Assembly (NCBI GenBank): GCA_023091735.1
Contig: JALKBU010000028.1
Span: forward strand, 62,001-126,000
Reading direction: 5' to 3'
Origin: Trichomonas tenax
Taxonomy: Eukaryota; Parabasalia; Trichomonadida; Trichomonadidae
DNA: 64,000 nucleotides
The notes below the pieces were generated by a model. The model did no database searches. It saw only the letters and a list, made by a program, of their open reading frames with translations, and had not been told where the DNA came from. Positions 61,148-64,000 of the stretch are shown in pieces. Within the stretch, counting starts at the first letter, position 1. Each line of letters opens with the position of its first letter. The position numbers were made by a program, and so were the translations under genes.

Positions 61148-63039
61148 TTTTTAAGACCGATTGATGTTATATTTGTCTAATATAACTTTCTGAGAATCAA
61201 TAATAATGTCACTTTTATATCATTTGCCTCCGATTTCAAGGAATTCCTGAATCATTGATAGTTTTCAGAATTTTCGATAACACTGAAACTGATCTTTCAA
61301 ATTAAATGCATCTATCTCGAATATTTCAAAGACTAAGAAATTAAAAGTGAAGTATAGCTTTTGGATTATGAAATTTTGAATTACCTCGTTGAAAGTCGCG
61401 ATTTTTTCGAGAACTAATACTTCTAGGCAAGAAGGCGAACTATTTTTAGCGGATATCGGAATTATTTTCTGTGCTGCGTCTGTTTCAATTGTCAAACGCA
61501 TAGTATACCCTCTACGTCACTTAGATAATTTTAATATTACTTTCAAAATATGTGTTTTTAGCAAATTATATTGTTGAACAATCTCTTATGTCATTGATCG
61601 ATATATTTATGTACTGTTTGATAGAAATTATAGATGTAAATCGAATGAAATAGTGGAGCAAATATCATTTGATACTTACATTTTGAAAATATGTATACAT
61701 AGGCTAGAGATTTAATTGTGTTCAATCAGATATAGCATTGATATGATGCAATAATTTTGGCGCGAAAATTTGAATAGCAAAAAAGTACCATAAAACTTTG
61801 GGGCACATTGTCATCATATGCTATGGTATCCAATGATTGTCTCATGCCACATGACATAAGAGATTCATGGAATATCGAATTAGAATACAGAATATTTGTG
61901 TTCACAAAAATTGTTTGTCTCTAGAGAGTTTGTACGTTCAACAAACTTTTTATTATGAGTAGTTATGAGAGTTTCTTTGCTGCCAACATGATTACAACAA
62001 ACAATGCCGCCAAGTTCCAATATAAATATTTCACAAAAGCCAAACGTTTTGATCTTATATTATCGATTTACTATGAAACTTGACTATTATTGAGTATTTC
62101 AACGATGCTCAGACTGATTATTAGAATACGCCACATTTGATCCAATTTCAAAATATGAAATCATCACAAATATTAATTATTTCACAAATCTACAGATTAT
62201 TCACTTTAAAATCATCTACTGATCTTCCATAGATATTTGGTGAAAAATACATGAGTTACAATGAATTTAGCAAAGCCAGTCTTGAAATACAAACCATAAG
62301 TCAGCATTAAAACATCATTGATCATACATCATATGAAAATACAGATATGCTCAATCGATATAAACTATTTCTACAATGTAAAGGCAAATATAATCAAAAT
62401 TGGACAAAGTACAAATTCAAAATATTCGATTTTTATCTAAATCAAGTATTTATTGGCAATAATATACAAAATGATCTATGAATTTTCATATACGAGTTGA
62501 TTTTCGAGTCAAAATAGTATTTTTATATAACTCATATATCCAAATATGACAAAATCATCCAATAATTACATGAATGATTTACATGGCTTGAGTGTGATTA
62601 TATAAATCTATGTATGTCCTTATTTTTAGATTTGGATATTATTCGCGTAAACTATATGATTTCATATAAATAACATATGCAATGGTTTATTGAGGTATTG
62701 TTTTATTAATTGATCTAAATAGTTATGTTATAAAATCTTCAAAAACTCAAATTTCATTTTGAATATCAATCAAAATATGTGGAATTTGAATAAATTTCAT
62801 AGAATTATGTTATAATTTCAATTCTTATTGTGTTTATATTGTGTACTTTATAATAACTTGCTGATTTATGCAAAATCACAATTGGATCTCATACTCCATT
62901 TATCAATTTGAGTCATAGCTTACAATATTTTCTCAACATATTATGTGGGTCATACTATATGAGTTTCAAGGTAAAATGTTGGCTGAGTCTCTATCCAATT
63001 GTAATACCGGCCCGTGCCACTTTGTAAACTGAATTCCCG
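61148..63039. other. Long intergenic region
   Basis: AT-rich, about 1.9 kb. Short open frames near 61265-61577 overlap on both strands and match nothing recognisable. No tRNA or rRNA sequence was recognised. Confidence 0.4.
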
Positions 63040-63167
63040 AATAAAGGAAATATATATTGTTCTCACTTTCTGGAACAGAAATGTTGTCTCCAAAAATTCT
63101 TTTTCATAATTCGATTCTTGATAAACAACATTCCAAATACCATTGTTGAATCGATCTCTGTGCAGAT
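63040..63167 (-). pseudogene. Cys-rich beta-helix family, copy 4 (N-terminal relic)
   Basis: On the minus strand, sequence homologous to the N-terminus of copies 2 and 3 reads DRFNNGIWNVVYQESNYEK, then a 1-nt deletion, then continues in another frame over the FGDN..SVP part and stops matching after NNIYF. Only about 130 bp remain. It shares the DRFxNGxWNVV start with copy 2, which copy 3 lacks, so it supports that N-terminus as ancestral. Confidence 0.75.
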
Positions 63168-63478
63168 ATAATATCAGATTTTAATATTGTTTGATATTAA
63201 ACTAAAAAGCTGGTGTAAACATTAGTGTCACTTTTAGTCATAAGTATACAAATTTGACAAACATAAGTGCTTCCATAATTGCAATTCTATTTATGGTATG
63301 CTTAGAATGAGTATTTAATATGTATTGGAACTATAGTCATAAGTATGCTTTTTTTTGATAAATGCAAAAATGCAAAGAATGAAATTTTTAGATATTTAGA
63401 ATACATAATTTATAATTAGATTATATTTAGAAGGATTTATGACAATTTTTCTCTACACTATCAGAAACGTAACATCTC
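63168..63478. other. Intergenic region upstream of the terminal gene
   Basis: AT-rich, with a T8 tract near 63348. No initiator of the TCAYW type is obvious in the last 30 bp before the ATG. Confidence 0.3.
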
Positions 63479-64000
63479 ATGTCGGGAGCGAATCGTTCGC
63501 TTTCTGAGACGATAGTCCATATAGGCAACACGACTTCGACCGAGACAGAGCCTTCTTCAAACACGAGGATATCAAAGAAGTCCCTGAAATCGCTCATTTC
63601 AAGTCCTCAGCATAAATATTGGCGAAAAAAGCGATCACTCGAGCTTGATATATACCAATTGCAATTGAAGGAGAAGCAGCTTCGAAAAGAACTGAAAAAT
63701 ATCAAATCTAATCAAATAACGAATCAAGAATTATTATTAATCAAAGAACAAACTAAAAATTCGATATCACAAACTGCGCATGTTTCAATACAATATCTTA
63801 TGAATGATATTACAGAGTTATATCATTCGAATGCAAAATTAAAAACTGAAATCGACACTTTAACTTGCCAAATAGAGAATGAAAGACTGAAACGCGATAC
63901 TTTACACGAAATGTCAAACATTTTAGATATCAATTTTTATCAAGATGTCGAAATTCACGCAGATTATTTCAATCACGAAGTTTCAAATATCGAAAATCAG
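63479..64000 (+). CDS. Coiled-coil protein, 3' end beyond the window (partial)
   Basis: An ATG at 63479 opens a frame of 174 codons that runs uninterrupted to the last base of the window. The first 50 residues are Ser/Thr-rich (MSGANRSLSETIVHIGNTTS), then a basic stretch (KYWRKKRS, about residue 46) leads into a long Leu/Lys/Glu coiled coil (LELDIYQLQLKEKQLRKELK, LMNDITELYHSNAKLKTEID). The basic-then-zipper order recalls bZIP transcription factors, but the basic region lacks the N-x7-R signature, so a generic coiled-coil or cytoskeletal protein is as likely. Codon usage is gene-like (more GC than the flanks). The first residues SGANRSLSET follow the MS start common to neighbouring genes. Confidence 0.75.
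   Translation, partial: MSGANRSLSETIVHIGNTTSTETEPSSNTRISKKSLKSLISSPQHKYWRKKRSLELDIYQLQLKEKQLRKELKNIKSNQITNQELLLIKEQTKNSISQTAHVSIQYLMNDITELYHSNAKLKTEIDTLTCQIENERLKRDTLHEMSNILDINFYQDVEIHADYFNHEVSNIENQ

Noticed and set aside
1..64000. Search for tRNA, rRNA, CRISPR or bacterial-type operons
   Set aside because: No tRNA-like TPsiC box in intergenic DNA, no regular spaced repeats, and gene content is eukaryotic.

Overview
The window comes from an AT-rich, gene-sparse protist, most likely a trichomonad (Parabasalia, Trichomonas/Tritrichomonas type). Four things point there. The eukaryotic genes have no introns, including one of about 15.3 kb. Five ATGs are preceded within a few bases by a TCA+1-type initiator (TCATTTTT, TCATAA), which is the trichomonad Inr and implies very short 5' UTRs. 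A malate-dehydrogenase-like enzyme carries Leu91, the signature of trichomonad lactate dehydrogenase. Many stops lie in or near TAAA. The genus cannot be fixed from sequence alone.

Layout. 0.2-5.7 kb: housekeeping and cytoskeletal genes (Snapin-like BLOC-1 subunit, LC8 dynein light chain, a small unknown protein, proteasome subunit Rpn5, a PG-rich axonemal repeat protein). 7-9.5 kb: two decayed copies of a glycine-rich protein family. 9.8-25.1 kb (minus): a single 5,087-residue protein with six AAA+ P-loop positions, a long linker, beta-rich domains, three vWA-like domains and a glutamine-amidotransferase-like domain. It is flanked upstream by two TA-bordered inverted-repeat elements. 27.3-36.9 kb: a Ctu2-like tRNA-thiolation protein, a TBC Rab-GAP, LDH, the GINS subunit Sld5 and a beta-helix surface-type protein. 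37.3-38.3 kb: a protein-kinase pseudogene. 39.9-47.3 kb: a 2,454-residue PH-BEACH-WD40 protein. 48-53.8 kb: a discoidin-like pseudogene, an LRR protein and a membrane-anchored kexin-like protein that has lost its catalytic His. 53.9-63.2 kb: a cluster of four related Cys-rich beta-helix copies in various states of decay, two of them forming near-identical inverted arms around an ankyrin-repeat gene. The window ends inside an unlisted coiled-coil gene.

The genes are individually transcribed eukaryotic units, so no operon logic applies. Common themes are membrane traffic (BLOC-1, TBC, BEACH), the flagellum (LC8, PG-rich repeat) and recently expanding, decaying surface-type families. Coordinates include the stop codon. 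Several long reading frames open at non-ATG codons, and I moved those starts to the first credible ATG. The most interesting objects are the giant AAA+/vWA/GATase-like protein, the TA-flanked elements beside it, the inverted duplication around the ankyrin gene, a recurrent intergenic motif TTTGACAWGTAAA, and an alternating G-run/C-run array at 35.66-35.86 kb.
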